Below, piece after piece: positions 1 through 11,569 of a DNA stretch of 64,000 bases. The stretch is from Dichetophora obliterata (Eukaryota > Arthropoda > Insecta > Diptera > Sciomyzidae), in the NCBI GenBank assembly GCA_963920525.1, contig OY986439.1, positions 48,115,482 through 48,179,481 on the forward strand, in the 5' to 3' direction. A program made the position numbers and the translations under genes. Below the pieces are notes generated by a model. That model worked only from the letters and a program-made list of their open reading frames with translations, did not search any database and was not told the DNA's origin. Positions within the stretch are counted from its first letter, which is position 1. Every line of letters starts with the position of its first letter.

Positions 1-2531
1 CATTAGGGATTCTGGAGTAAACTGTCCCCCCCCAGTCATTATGGAAAGCTCCTCATAGAACTTTAAAAACCACGTTCTTTTTTGGTTTTTAGAGCTTTCA
101 TGTAAAACAAGAACATATATAAAAATCGCTTGGTAAAGTGTGGTATCTTGGGCGGATCTACGTAAGTGATTTGGTCTGCAGCCCCATTGATAAAAAAGGC
201 CCCTAAAATTCAATGCGCGTCTATCAAACAGAACAGAGAGTACCCTGTTTAGTGAGTGTTTAGTTTAGTAATAAGGGAAAACTTAAAAGTTATAAAGACC
301 GGACCATTCTCTTATTGAACTTATGATTGAAAGTAACCAGCATTGGAAGAGATTTCCTGCTTTAGGTAAGTCAAAAGAATTAAAAATCATTATTTTAAAT
401 CATGATTTATTTGAATATTTAAATAATGATTGGTATTTATTATTTATAATAATGACATAAATATTTAATAATGATTTAATGATGATAATATTTTAAATAA
501 TGGGCCAAAAAAAAAAATAGTACAAAAAAATTTCGGTTTAAGATGTTAATACTAACATATAAAAAATTGAAACGTTTGTATTTTATTTTCTTACACAAAA
601 ACATTCCCAAAATAATCCTTGACAATAAGGCGTGAGCATTAGAAAACTGCCTTAAACGAGTTGTATTAAAAAATTATTTTAAAAAAATCACAACAACAAA
701 CAGAGTCTTTCTTAATAAGCGTGTGAAAATGTTGAAAAGTTTATAAAACTTTTTAATAGGTACATGAGTTTTGCATATAGCAAGATATATAAAATTAAAT
801 ATTGTTTAAAGCGTAGATAAGCAAAACGGTTAACAATGGGTTGGACACAGTTTAACATTAACAAAATTTTTAATGATTACATTTAGATTGGCATGCACTT
901 TAGCAGAAACAACAACAACAACAATGATGATGATTATAGGTACAACATAACATATAATAAAAATATTATTGTTCACTAATGTTTAGACAAATACAACAAT
1001 AGAATGAATAGCTCATACAAAGCAGTTGACAGCAGAATAAAAATGGCGTAGTAAAAATTGAGCATGAGTAAATTTAGAAAAAAAAAAAAATGAAATAAAA
1101 AGTATGACTAAAAAAGTCAGCAGTTAAAAAACATGTCATCTGAATAATATTTTAATTATGTGGTTAGTTTAATAATACGATAGATACATTTAAAACGATC
1201 TGCAGTCGGATGAGTTGGTTAGTTGGTGGGTAGGCTAGCTGCTTGGTTGCTTGATGGTTGGCTAGATGTTGGATTGGTCGGTTGGTTGACTCAACGGTTA
1301 GTTGTTGAATGGAACGATGGCAGACTTAAACGGTTGCTAGTTGCGTCGTTTAGTTAACTTTTTGCTACAACAACAGCAACCTAAGACGCACGCACATTTT
1401 TGTATTCAACAACAACGCAGTTAGGGAATGTCGCCAAACAACAACAAAAATAACATTAAATTAAATTTATTTTTTTCGCAACAACAAACATATGTTATTA
1501 CCTCGCTATTGTTTGGTTTTTTTTCCACTTTGAACTTTTTATAATTGTATATATTTTTCGTGAACGCCCTACTCAGCGGATTCAACAATAACAAAAGTGA
1601 AGCTTTTATTTAGCTATGCGAATGCATTTCATTCTGTAATGATATGCTTCATAGATTCACATAATATCGTTCACTCAAAACCAAGTATCTTTTTTAATAT
1701 TCAGATATATGTTTATTATTTTGCTGTTTTTTTTTCTATATTTTTATATCAATTCCTAAAATTTTATGTCACGGCATTTTTACGTTTGTGTTTTTTTTTT
1801 TTTTTTTGTTTGTTGCGGTTTGTTTTGTTCTGTATGCAATCGCATGGATGCAACGCAGTATCTCAGGGTTAAAAAAAAGTATATTTTTTTCTTCAACATT
1901 GTTGCCTTGCAACCAGGTTGTTAGGCCGATGAATGCATATAAAATTTATAAAAAAGTCACATGTTTTTTTCATTGACAGACATTTAATGATGTTCGTTCT
2001 CTTTGTTATTGTTGGCAATGACAGTTGTACGTATCTTGGGCTGATTTGTTTTTGTAAAATGTGCGTGTTACTCTAGTTTGCATTCATCGTTCGTCATGCA
2101 AATGGCTTACGTTGTTGGTCACCCCGGACTCGTTGTTATGCAGCATGCATTTGGTAGATGCCAGCTTTTTCTGTATCTCGATTTGCGTTATTAACTTTTG
2201 CAACTTGCAATTACTTCTATGAAGTTCAATTAAAATAATTAAAAGAATGTGAGTCTTTTTATTTTAAATTACTACTTGTTTTCAATTAAATTAAATTAAA
2301 AACGCATTATAAATTTCAACTAATGCTTAAAACTGTGGTGAAAAAAATGTCTTACATAAATAATTGTTAATAATTTTAACACGAATTTAATGCGTTGCAT
2401 CATGCATGCTTGAGATTTTTTTTTAATTGTATGTGATATTCCTATAGCTTCAATGGCATCAAAAATCAAATAAATCTGCTACTTTTAAATATATCACCAA
2501 CTAAATCATCGCCTAAGTAAAAACTATCACA
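1..2531. other. AT-rich non-coding stretch
   Basis: No supported gene. A C-run lies near 27-35. A TTGGT-rich degenerate simple-sequence block lies around 1212-1310, and CAA/AAC-rich patches occur at 905-925 and 1365-1500. Homopolymer T tracts at 1785-1808 produce spurious open frames. Around 133-153 a 20-base stretch closely resembles part of the long inverted-repeat arms at 34.3 and 37.7 kb, so the left edge may hold a fragment of that element. Confidence 0.5.
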
Positions 2532-2585
2532 ATGGCGCGCGCCAGAAAATGCATCCTTAGCATTGCATCCACCGTTTCCTGTGCT
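2532..2585 (+). CDS. Candidate first coding exon, signal-peptide-like
   Basis: ATG follows a reasonable insect context (CACAATGG). It opens 18 codons reading MARARKCILSIASTVSCA, then a consensus donor GTAAGT at 2586. The peptide has a basic start, a short hydrophobic stretch and a small-residue end, which is compatible with a secretory signal. The island is much more GC-rich than its surroundings. Without splicing the frame stops two codons later, so it makes sense only as a spliced exon. No partner exon is proven, and 6763-6827 does not continue it in frame 0. Inference only; chance is a real alternative. Confidence 0.27.
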
Positions 2586-2736
2586 GTAAGTTGATACTAT
2601 TTTATTGTTGCATTAAAAAACGAAATAATAATTATTTTAATTGTTGGGCAGGCACAAAATGACGCAATAATATAAAAGTCCTGTGAACAATCCGCACAAT
2701 CCATCAACTATATATTTACGGCTGCTTCCTGATGAC

Positions 2737-2765
2737 AGCGGCAGCAGCAGCAGCAGTAGCAGCAA
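2737..2765. repeat. Imperfect (CAG)n microsatellite
   Basis: A run of CAG/CGG/TAG trinucleotides in otherwise anonymous DNA. The minus strand reads as a leucine/serine-rich open frame, which I treat as a by-product of the repeat. Confidence 0.7.
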
Positions 2766-3081
2766 ATCAGACAAGAATTGCACGCTGCATGAGATTCTGT
2801 CTGAACAACAAAAGAAAAGGATTTCAATGGCGTAAAGCACCCTTTGAGTTGAATTGAACAAATGGGTGCTGTTTTCAAAAATGAAAGAACTTCCGGTGTA
2901 AATAATTTAGTTATGTCGTATTTTGTGTTTGTTAATATGTTGTTTTTTTTATTTTAAGAAAAATACAAATATCTAAATATATGTATAATGAGCTCTTAAT
3001 ATTTGAGGGCTCATAGGAAAAAAATGGCGCATTTGCAATTGAAAAAGCTCGAATGTTAAAAGGGCACAAAGATTATATTAA

Positions 3082-3618
3082 CAGCTCTATTCTGGCAGCT
3101 TAACTAAGCTCACCACATTAACAAAATAGTTAATATTAAACAATTTGTTAAGGTTTCGTATGCTGCTGCAAATTTAAAAGCTCTTTTCCTTACAATTTTG
3201 TTAATAACAGAAAGAGTCTTAACAACGAATGAAATGTATGTGCTTAGATAGAAAATTGTTGTGAAAATAATAAAAAAATACAAATTATAATATAATATTG
3301 AGTTTAAATATATTAAACTGAAAAATGGAAGAATTTTTTCCTTGTTTTAAGTGTTGCTAATGAAACCTTTCAGTAGCCGTAGCAAATTTTTCAAGCGCTT
3401 GCAAAGTCAAAGCTGCACTCGAAGCATCTGTTTATATAGCGCATCTCTTCTTTCAATAGGCATATCAATTTTCACCATGCATGGTGAACTTTAAAAGCTT
3501 TTTAAGCTTTTATGTTGTTAATGATTTTTAAGAATACCAACATTTACATAACATAACAATCAGCTTAACAAGAGCTCCTTAACTATTTCTTGTTAAGCTA
3601 ACAACCAAAATAGGCCTG
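3082..3618. mobile_element. PIF/Harbinger-type snapback MITE with TAA target duplication
   Basis: The ends are CAGCTCTATTCTGG on the left and, read inward on the other strand, CAGGCCTATTTTGG on the right. Both ends are flanked by TAA, matching the 3-bp TWA duplication of PIF/Harbinger elements. The subterminal arms share GCTTAAC and AATAGTTAA blocks in inverted order. An 18-bp palindrome (TTCACCATGCATGGTGAA) lies near 3470. No coding capacity. The ends resemble those of the better-preserved element at 42964-43230, so I treat them as one family. Family assignment rests on ends and target duplication only. Confidence 0.6.
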
Positions 3619-4010
3619 TAAGAATGCCTAAAAACACATTTATTTTTACGAAAACATAAATAATATTCAAAAATGTTGAATTTTCGATGCTCTATACCTC
3701 TTTTAAAATTATACTAAAAAAAAAATATTTAATCTCTAACTACATTCGGGTGGATCTAGAAAAGGTGGAAAATAAAGCTAATAACAAACGTTACGACATT
3801 TTTTTCTCTTATAGGTAAGTAGTTTTAGTTTAGGTTCAACTATACGGTTAGAAATCTTGTACTAAAGTTTAATATTTTCTGTACTACATCTTAGTCCACA
3901 TTAGCTGTGGTTTCAAGTCTAGTATTTGCAAAACACTCAATTATGGTTTTAATATAGCTTGGTTTCAAATTTAGTAAAACCTTGGATTAAAAAATAAAAA
4001 TAAAAAATAA

Positions 4011-4079
4011 CCACCGCGAGATTCGAACGAATGATATTCACTTTGTAAACTCACTACTCTAACCACCGGGCTATTGGCC
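4011..4079 (-). other. tRNA-like module (A-box and B-box motifs)
   Basis: Read on the minus strand it contains TAGCCCGGTGGTTAGAG, close to the D-arm/A box of tRNAs and SINEs. About 30 bases later comes CGTTCGAATCTC, close to the B box GGTTCGANTCC. Between them is an anticodon-loop-like TTTACAA. The acceptor and anticodon stems do not pair well, so it is unlikely to be a working tRNA. It resembles the RNA polymerase III promoter head of a SINE, but lies inside an inverted-repeat element. Confidence 0.55.
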
Positions 4080-4197
4080 TATACATAAAAAGCGCGATAA
4101 ACAAACACATGAACCGAGTCGCCTCATTTTGAGTCGCAGCATTGCCAGGCTTACTTTTTAGAGTCTTAATCCAAGTTTAGCAGGCCCGTAACGGTTG

Positions 4198-5054
4198 TGA
4201 TTTTTTTTTAAAAAATCAACAAATTATCGTAAGTTTTTGACTTATTTCATTTTGATCAAAAACAAATGTTCAAATTTGACTTTTAGTTTTCAGATCAAAA
4301 ATATAAGTTGAAATTTGACTTTTACTTTTCGATCAAAAATATAAGTTAAAATTTGGTTTTAGTTTTTTTGAACAAAAATAAAAGTTTAAATTTGACTTTT
4401 AATTTTCGAGTTAAGATTTTGCTCTTATTTTTGCGAACAAAACTAGAGATTAAAAATTTGACAGATCTATTACTTACTAACTATTATAATAGTTCAAATT
4501 TTCAAAACAGTTAATAGAGTAAATTTTTTTTTCTTTTACACCTACATATATTTGCAGCATTTTTGCACAGAGATAAAAATATTGCTATCGATCTTGACAT
4601 CGTTGTATTGCATCGCTTAGTTGCTTATCATTGCACACTCTGTTTTCATTTATTTCGCAAACGACTGGAACAGCGTCTGCAAGCAGATGATATGGGAATT
4701 AAAATATGACTTTTACTTTTAATCGAACAAATAAAAGTCAAATTTTAACTTTTGTAACTTTTATCAAAATAAAAAATTTAATTTAAACTTTTATTATTTT
4801 TCAAAAAATAATAGTCAAATTTTAAATTATATTTTTGATCGAAAAAATAAAAGTAAAATTTACATTTTTATTTTTGATCAAAGTTACAAAAGTTAAAATT
4901 TGACTTTTATTTTCTTTTGAAAAAGTCATATTTCAAACGTCAAATTTCAACTTTTATGTATGATAAAAAAATAAAAGTCAAATTTTAACTTTTATTTTTA
5001 ATCGAAATTAAAGTGGTCAAAAATTAACGATTATTTTGACTTTTTAAAAAATCA
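4198..5054. repeat. Foldback element built of AAAATTTGACTTTTATTTTTGATC repeats in both orientations
   Basis: The ends match in inverted orientation: TGATTTTTT, then ATCG, then a TTTTTGAC block on each side. The interior consists of degenerate units of about 50 bp. In the left half they read TTTGACTTTTA-TTTTCGATC, and in the right half their complement, GATCGAAAAAATAAAAGTCAAA. Transcripts could form a long imperfect hairpin. It interrupts the tRNA-cored element around it, so it is probably the younger insertion. Confidence 0.5.
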
Positions 5055-5651
5055 GATAAATTCAAATCATTAAACATTATTATTCCTTAGCTAACAAGCA
5101 TCACATTGCTATATTTAAATATTGAATAGACTTACTCTTTCCATTTGACTTTTTGAATAGAAATTTTGAAAATAACTGTTATTTTCGGTACCTGAAATTT
5201 AGTATCCAAATGTACTAGAATTTAGTATAAATTTGTATTAAAAATAAAAAGTAATACACAGTTGTACTTAAATTTAAACCAAAGAGGCTAAAATTTAAAC
5301 CAAAAAGCTACAATGGATGCTGTAATATTTCTTTTGGCTTAAATTCTAATGCATCAGAGATTTTAATATGAGTGAGAATTTGAAAAGTTTAAATTTTAAA
5401 CCGCAACGTTTAAGAAAATGCAGTAATATTTTAGTGGGACTAAAATTTAGTCCAAGATTTCTAAGCATTTAAAAAAAGTATACCAAATACTAAAGAAAAA
5501 TATAAACTTTATTGTCTTTGTTTTTTGGATAGTACTCTAGTAGTACTATATTTAGTGTAAAAGGTGGAAGCGATCGAATATATTGTGCGAAGATATAAGC
5601 AAAAAAAAATTACACGTTACGTAGAAAAAATAAAAGTGGCTTCATGAACCT

Positions 5652-5723
5652 GTTGCTTCATGAACTCAATTGGCATTAAGCTAAAAATATAATTTTTTTT
5701 TTAGAATAATTAAAAACAATATT
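5652..5723. repeat. Direct repeat, copy 1
   Basis: Begins GTTGCTTCATGAAC and continues through AATTGGCATTAAGCT to a T-run and TTAAAAACAATATT. The same series recurs in the same orientation at 6168-6254. The 440-bp interval between them holds an unrecognised open frame and no known element. Confidence 0.6.
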
Positions 5724-6167
5724 GTAATGAAAATATGCCATCATTAACTTTTCATGTTAACACTGGTGCGAGCCCGACCTACGAAAACAAGTATGTTATT
5801 ATGTCTACACATAAAACAACTTTTTTCAAAAAAACCTTCTTTACGCCTTCTATGGTTTATACCAACAAACTGTTGGAGCCTAGATTGATTTGTGATAAAG
5901 AAGTAAACAAAGAGCACAACAAACAAGTCTTTGCAGAATCAATGCAGTCGCTTTTTTTAACCTTTGCTTTTGCAAAGTAGTAGAAAAACATTGCTTTGAA
6001 GGCGACATACAGCACTTAATTCTGTTTTAATTTAACAGAAGGTTCAAAGTGGATGGTACTGCAGAAACCACAAAAGACTACTGATGAGTTAATGTAGCTA
6101 TCAACGAAACAGCTGTCTAGTCTGCTTTTTGGTTTGTTCTGCAAAGAACTTGTTGTTGTTGCAACCT

Positions 6168-6254
6168 GTTGCTTCATGAACTTAATTGGCATTAAGCTTA
6201 TATATAATTCTAAAAAATGTAATTTTTTTTTTTAGAATTATTAAAAACAATATT
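6168..6254. repeat. Direct repeat, copy 2
   Basis: Second copy of the block at 5652, about 15 bases longer because of an extra TATATAATTC-type segment. AAAGTGGCTT lies just before the first copy (5634) and just after the second (6256), as if the pair bounds an insertion or a tandem duplication. Confidence 0.55.
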
Positions 6255-6762
6255 AAAAGTGGCTTTTGTCTGCATCAATATAAACGAAAAAAAATCTGCG
6301 AAGTGTGCATGAGTTTTTTTGTGAAAGTTGTTTTAATCTAGAATAATGTTTCTATATATTCATAATTGTTTCGTGAAAAATCTTATATATTTTAAATAAT
6401 ATCTTAAATTATTTTATATGTTACGATACATTAGTTACGTTATAGATTTGTCCCTACAAAACAGTACATACTTTTTTAGTTTTATTTATTTAATTGAACT
6501 AAAAAAACATATAAAGTGTAATTCAGCACCGTAAAAATTTGAAACTGACAAAAACTGAATGAAACTCATAAAATTCCAACTTTCGTTAAAATTTTTCAAC
6601 TTTTGTTAGCATTTTTCAATTTTTGTTGCCATTCTTCATGTTTGTTGGCATTTTTTAAAAATTCAAATTTAAATCAGCTCTCCGCACTCTCACAATATAA
6701 ATTCAAACATTTTTCTCTATTATGAGGGTTTAAAGAATTTTCAGTTACATTTAATTTTTCAG

Positions 6763-6827
6763 TCGCGGTAGACATTTTGGTAGAAATGCCCAGATTCAGT
6801 TATTGTGTAACCAGCGTCTGTTCAAGC
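6763..6827 (+). CDS. Candidate internal exon
   Basis: A pyrimidine-rich tract ending TTTTTCAG precedes 6763, and a consensus donor GTAAGT starts at 6828. Two of three frames are open through the 65 bp; one reads GRHFGRNAQIQLLCNQRLFK. The island has a higher GC content than its surroundings. I recognise no family, and codon signal over 65 bp cannot settle the matter. Presented as a possibility only. Confidence 0.2.
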
Positions 6828-7163
6828 GTAAGTGCAGATCTAGCAAGGCACGAGGCGCGAGCTCAACAAGGGCGCGAGTAGTAAATTTTATTTTAAAATA
6901 CTAGAGCTATTTGCGGACATTTTAGATATATTTACAAAATGTTTAGAACGTGTAAGAATGCATATCTTAAATTTATGCATTAGGCAAAAATAATAATTAA
7001 ATATATTTTGTATTCAATAAGAACTTATAAGCAAAAGTGCATGTTGCCATGGTGTTGTAGAAAAATAATCAAACGAAAATTTTATTTTTATGAAAAAACG
7101 TTTTTTTTTTATATTGGCAGTGCATTTATTTTATGTAAGAAAGGATGAAATTAAATTTGTGTT

Positions 7164-7433
7164 CTAGTTCCAACAAAGATAAACACTACTTTTGAGGCAT
7201 TTAGTTATTGGAGTCCCAGTCTTGCATTTTCTACAAGGTCCTTTTTCACCAAACACAACCCAATGCCCGTTCTGATAGTAGCGTTTGGTGGCAGCAGGTG
7301 TAAGTTTGTAACTTTTTGAGTCACCACTGATAACACTGCTTATTGAGCAACCAGGATCGGATATGGGGATTCCATTGCTTTTGAAGTTGAGGGACCCCTC
7401 TTTTTCTATAGCTTCACTCCGGGAATTCAGCAC
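7164..7433 (-). pseudogene. piggyBac-like transposase, C-terminal fragment
   Basis: The 89-codon minus-strand frame ends in a cysteine-rich block, CRKCKTGTPITKC followed by SSVYLCWN. It is preceded by TKRYYQNGHWVVFGEKG. This is the layout of the C-terminal zinc-binding (CRD) domain of piggyBac-family transposases, in which Cys pairs with CxxC spacing follow a conserved HW..F/V segment. In some family members the domain helps bind the transposon ends. The catalytic DDD core, about 400 residues upstream in intact enzymes, is missing. One expected Cys is replaced (SSVYLC where CxVYLC is usual). No terminal repeats were found next to it, so it is a relic. Confidence 0.7.
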
Positions 7434-8143
7434 TGGAAACCACTAGAAACCACTTTGCGATTTCGAGTTGAAATGTAATGAGTGGAATATGTTTTACTTT
7501 TTGTTCAAGCACACTCAAATGTCTGCGGTAAAGAAGCCAGCAATTAACCGCAGATGTGCCTAAATACCAATTAAATAATCTTATATACCAAAATTTGAGC
7601 GGTGGTTAATTTTATAGAGTTCCATAAGCTTGTCGAAAGATCTGCTCTTCCCATGTATTTATTATATCATGCGGCAACAGCAGGCATAGGAACCTCCAAA
7701 TATTTGTTTTCCTGTACACTCCAACGTCTGCAATATCCAATTGGTTTATCTCAAGAAAATATCAATTGTGATTAATTTAACATTTGCTGTTAGAAGGCCA
7801 ATTTCCACGCTTTTTCAATTTAGAATCTGAACGGAGTTCGAAACTACCAATCCAAATTTTTTATATTAGACTATGTATGTATATATGACTGTTTAAAAAA
7901 AAGCTTTATTAATTTTTTTTACGGTTCAAGGGCTTAAATTTACAAAGGTGTAAAAACACACCATAATTTTTTTATGGTTCTACGAAATTTTTTAGGACAT
8001 TCTTGAATCGTTAAAATAATTTTTTTTTCAATAGCAGAAATAAATTTTTTTTAAGTGAACACTTTTTAAATATCTTAATTAATCATTTTTTTTAGATATA
8101 AGACTATTTAATCACCATATAATTTATTCATAATTTGTTAAAA
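7434..8143. other. Anonymous AT-rich interval
   Basis: Nothing recognisable. It separates the piggyBac remnant from the LINE at 8144; the 5' part may include further decayed piggyBac DNA, but no frame supports this. Confidence 0.4.
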
Positions 8144-10182
8144 AATAAAGACGTTCTTATCGTGCTGGGTGATTTTAACCTATCTTTTGTTTCTTACACC
8201 TGGTTTCAATAGTGATTGGATAAATGATTTCTTAGATAAGCTATCTGATCTGTGTCTTCAACAAGTCAATGATATTTTAAATATAAACCACAGAACCCTA
8301 GACCTTGTATTTGTAGATGGATGCACGACTGTTAATCTCCATTGCTTGAATCCCGTATCTCTTTCAGAAGATGTACATCATCCAACTCTTGAAATAACAG
8401 TTTTACTCTCCCACGAAAAAGAAGATATAGAAGAGATAATTAACATAAAATCTCAATTTAAGGACAATCCAAAACTTTTCTATAGTTTTGTTAACTCAAA
8501 ACGTAAAGCCTCCAGCTTTCCACCCCTTATGAAACTCAATCAAGGAGAATTATCTTGTGACAATGTGATTTCTAACATGTTTGCAAACTTCTTTAAATCA
8601 ACTTACTTCGATATACCATTTAATACTAGCACGGTGTATCCTTTTCTCCCGCCAGTTAACTCTTTTGAAACACCTGTAATAGACTCAAATTTTGTTATGT
8701 GTTATCTTCGGCAAGTAAAATCTTCTTTTACGACCGGCCCTGATAAAATTCCAAGCTGTATTTTAAAGCAATGTGCTACAAACCTGTGTACTCTTCTAGC
8801 AAACATTTTTAATATTTCCTTGCATAGTGGTTATTTTCCTACTATATGGAAGAATTCTTATATTATACCCCTTCATAAATCTGACTCCAAGATAGATGTT
8901 TCTGACTATCGAGGTATTGCAAAATTAAGTGCAATCCCTAAGTTATTTGAGAAAATCATAACGGATCAATTAACCCACTCCGTGTCTTCCACCATTTCTG
9001 TCTCTCAACATGGTTTTCTGAAGGGTAGGTTCACTACAACAAACCTCTTAGAGTTTACGCGTGGTTTAAATGGTTTTACTTTGGGACTACAGACTGATGC
9101 TATTTATACGGACTTTAGCAAAGCTTTCGACAGTGTTAATCATAATCTTCTTTTGAAAAAACTCCACCTTATTGGGTTTCCTGTCACATTATTAAATTGT
9201 ATAAATTCGTATTTATCTAGACGTACTCAAAAGGTTTTATATAAAAATTCTCTTTCAAAAAGTATTTCGGTCACTTCTGGCGTTCCTTTGGGCAATCATC
9301 TTGGACTGGTTTTGTTTTTACTATTCATTAATGATCTTCCTTCGGTAATAAAATACTGTAACGTCTTAAGGTACGCTAACGACGTAAAACTTTTTCTTTG
9401 TTACAAATCACCCGAAGAACGACATCTTTTACAATCTTATCTAAATAGACTAGTAGACTGGTGTAGCTTCAATATATAAAATCTCAACTTAAAAAAATGT
9501 AAGCAAATGACATTCTCGCGTAGATCTGCTAATAACATAAATTACACTATAAATAACACTAACTTAGAAATAGCTTAAAGTTTTCTCGATCTTGGTGTTA
9601 TTATGGATTCAAAACTTCGCTTTAATCTCCACGTTAATATGATGATAAATAAGGCAAGAGGAGTCCTTGGTTTCATTAAAAGATGGGCTAAAGAATTCAG
9701 TGACACCTTTACTACTAAATTATTATATAACTCTTTCGTAAGGCCAATTTTTGAATATGCATCAGTTATATGGAACACACAATATTATGTCTACATCGAC
9801 GCCATAGAATCCGTTAAAAAACAGTTGTTTACTTTTTGCTTTACGTCATACTCGTTGGAGTCCCAATGCTATGCTCCCATCGTATGAAATACGCCTTAAG
9901 ATTATTTTACTACCTTCCCTAAGAAGCAGAAGAATGATGCTTAATGTCACGTTTCTGTATAAATTACTTCGTGGCGGGATTAATTCGGAATATCTCATCT
10001 CAGCTCTAAATTTGTACATCCTAAGGAGAGGAACTAGACATTTTCTGTTTTTCAAGTTGAGTCAGTGCAATTCTAGTTACGCTCTTTATGAACCTTTACG
10101 ATGTATGTGCAGGGATTTCAATAATAAATTCAACATGATTTATTTTTCTGATTCGGTAGACGTCTTAACATTTAACATTTAA
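8144..10182 (+). pseudogene. Non-LTR retrotransposon (jockey/CR1-like LINE), decayed
   Basis: The copy is truncated at its 5' end. It opens with the end of the endonuclease domain (DVLIVLGDFNLS, then RTLDLVFVDG and DVHHPTLEI). A stop follows the first motif, and there appears to be a deletion before the linker NPKLFYSFVNSKRKASSFPP. The reverse transcriptase covers 8169-9479 with GPDKIPSCILK, DYRGIAKLS, HGFLKGRFTTTNLLEF, YTDFSKAFDSVNH, TSGVPLGNHLGLVLFLLFIN and the catalytic loop. That loop reads YANDVKLF instead of YADDVKLF, so one catalytic aspartate is lost. The C-terminal thumb continues at 9603-9887 and, after a frameshift, at 9871-10182 (LPSYEIRLKIILLPSL). The untranslated tail runs to about 10320. 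It is certainly dead; the clade is inferred from motif wording only. Confidence 0.85.
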
Positions 10183-10983
10183 ATAATTTAAATAATTAAA
10201 TCAATTTAACTTCATCCTATTATACCTAACGCAGCTTTGTAACAATGTAATATTGGTAATTGAGATTGTTCTGTTTCTCCTTTTTGTCTCAATATTATGT
10301 TTTATAAAGTAAGCGCCATCAAATATGAATCGTGAATATTAAATATGAATATTAAATCGGATTGCGATTTGGCTTTCTGATTCGATATTAGACTGAACTC
10401 GCACTATCACCTGGATTGCCAGAGAATATCTCTTTTCCACACAAGTTTATGCCTGCGTTGGCCCAAATGCATAGTTAACTAAGTGGGATTTTGATTTGGC
10501 GGATATGAGATTTACCTCATTTCCACGTAGGTGCTTGGGTTGGACAATGGCCGCAAACCAGTTAAAATGAGTATAGCGTTTTGGATTGCTTTTGAACTCA
10601 GGCTTGTTATTTCGAGTACCTTAAATTAATAATTACTATTATTTAATCCAATGTTGCTTATTTATATAGAATCAAGTATACTTAAATAAGCGTTTTATAT
10701 ATACTCAATTTTTAAATTTTTAAATTCCGCTGAAAAGCAAATTAATGTGCTTAGTGGAAAATCCTAATTGCCAATATGGGGTATGTTTTAGTACATAGGT
10801 GCATTCTGTCTATCCCGTCTGATTTCGGCAGGATCTATAATGTTAATCGTGCATGCGTATAGGATGGGTATAAGTATCTCTGAAAGATTTCATACCTCCA
10901 GGCGAATCAAAAAAAAACTTTTTCCAGCCAACTACATATTAGCAATTGTAATTTATGCAATCTAATTTTTTTTAATTGTTCAA

Positions 10984-11017
10984 TCTAGGAATCTAGGAAT
11001 CTAGGAATCTAGGAACC
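10984..11017. repeat. Short tandem repeat, unit ATCTAGGAA
   Basis: About four exact copies of a 9-bp unit. The rest of 10320-11430 contains nothing I recognise. Confidence 0.85.
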
Positions 11018-11430
11018 TTTATTGATAAAATAATTATTTTTGAATTCTGAAGCTTAACCATGAATTTGACATAAATTTTAAGTCCACACCTAACTCTAAT
11101 GATTATTTTTTTAACATTTAATAGAAAAAAATTGACTCAGATTTATTCCAACACTCTTCAAATTTACTCTTTCTTTGAGTCATTTGAAAATGATGATCTA
11201 GTGAGGCCAATCATAAAAATGTCGATTACAGATTTATATCTTGTCGGTAAGGTAAATGCAAGTTTTAACGAAAAGCACTTCCTTCGAATGAAAAAATAAT
11301 TCTGGCATTTTTTAAGGACACCGTATAAAAAGCAAACAATTTTTAGTAGTTCAGGGATTGTTTGTGTTGAAGTGTTGAGGTTATGAAAGAAATTTGGCAT
11401 CCCAACACAAGCAAAAAGATGTGTTATTAT

Positions 11431-11569
11431 TGGCTGCATTCTGTCCGAAAAAGCGCTCAGGTAGCATAAAATATTTTCGCTATATAAGATTGCATGTTCT
11501 ACATGTTCTATGAGCGCATACCATTCAGTCCGAAAGTTGTGCAACAGTTTCTTCAGCTGAATGCAGCCA
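11431..11569. mobile_element. Small snapback MITE, ends TGGCTGCATTC
   Basis: The left end is TGGCTGCATTCTGTCCG. The right end, read inward, is TGGCTGCATTCAGCTG. Further pairs lie inside, such as GCGCTCA against TGAGCGC, so the 139 bp can fold into a long imperfect hairpin. ATT on both sides of GGCTGC..GCAGCC could be a 3-bp target duplication. A relative may lie at 51058-51250. The long minus-strand open frame across it shows no protein family. Confidence 0.55.

Larger units (their letters stand above)
3842..5478. mobile_element. Inverted-repeat element with tRNA-like core, split by a foldback
   Basis: The left end reads TATACGGTTAGAAATCTTG. The right end, read inward, gives AATGCTTAGAAATCTTGGAC, followed on both sides by an ACTAAA-type block, so these are terminal inverted repeats of about 25 bp. 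The inner flanks carry many ACTAAAATTTAAACCAA-type words. The same words and the same end recur at 58708-58880, identifying a second copy of the family. A tRNA-like module sits at 4011-4079 on the minus strand, and a separate foldback element occupies 4198-5054. No protein is encoded. Confidence 0.5.

Noticed and set aside
323..365. ATG-led exon-like segment ending in GTAAGT (MIESNQHWKRFPAL)
   Set aside because: Only 14 codons, ordinary composition and no acceptor or conserved context; a GTAAGT by chance is expected several times in 64 kb.
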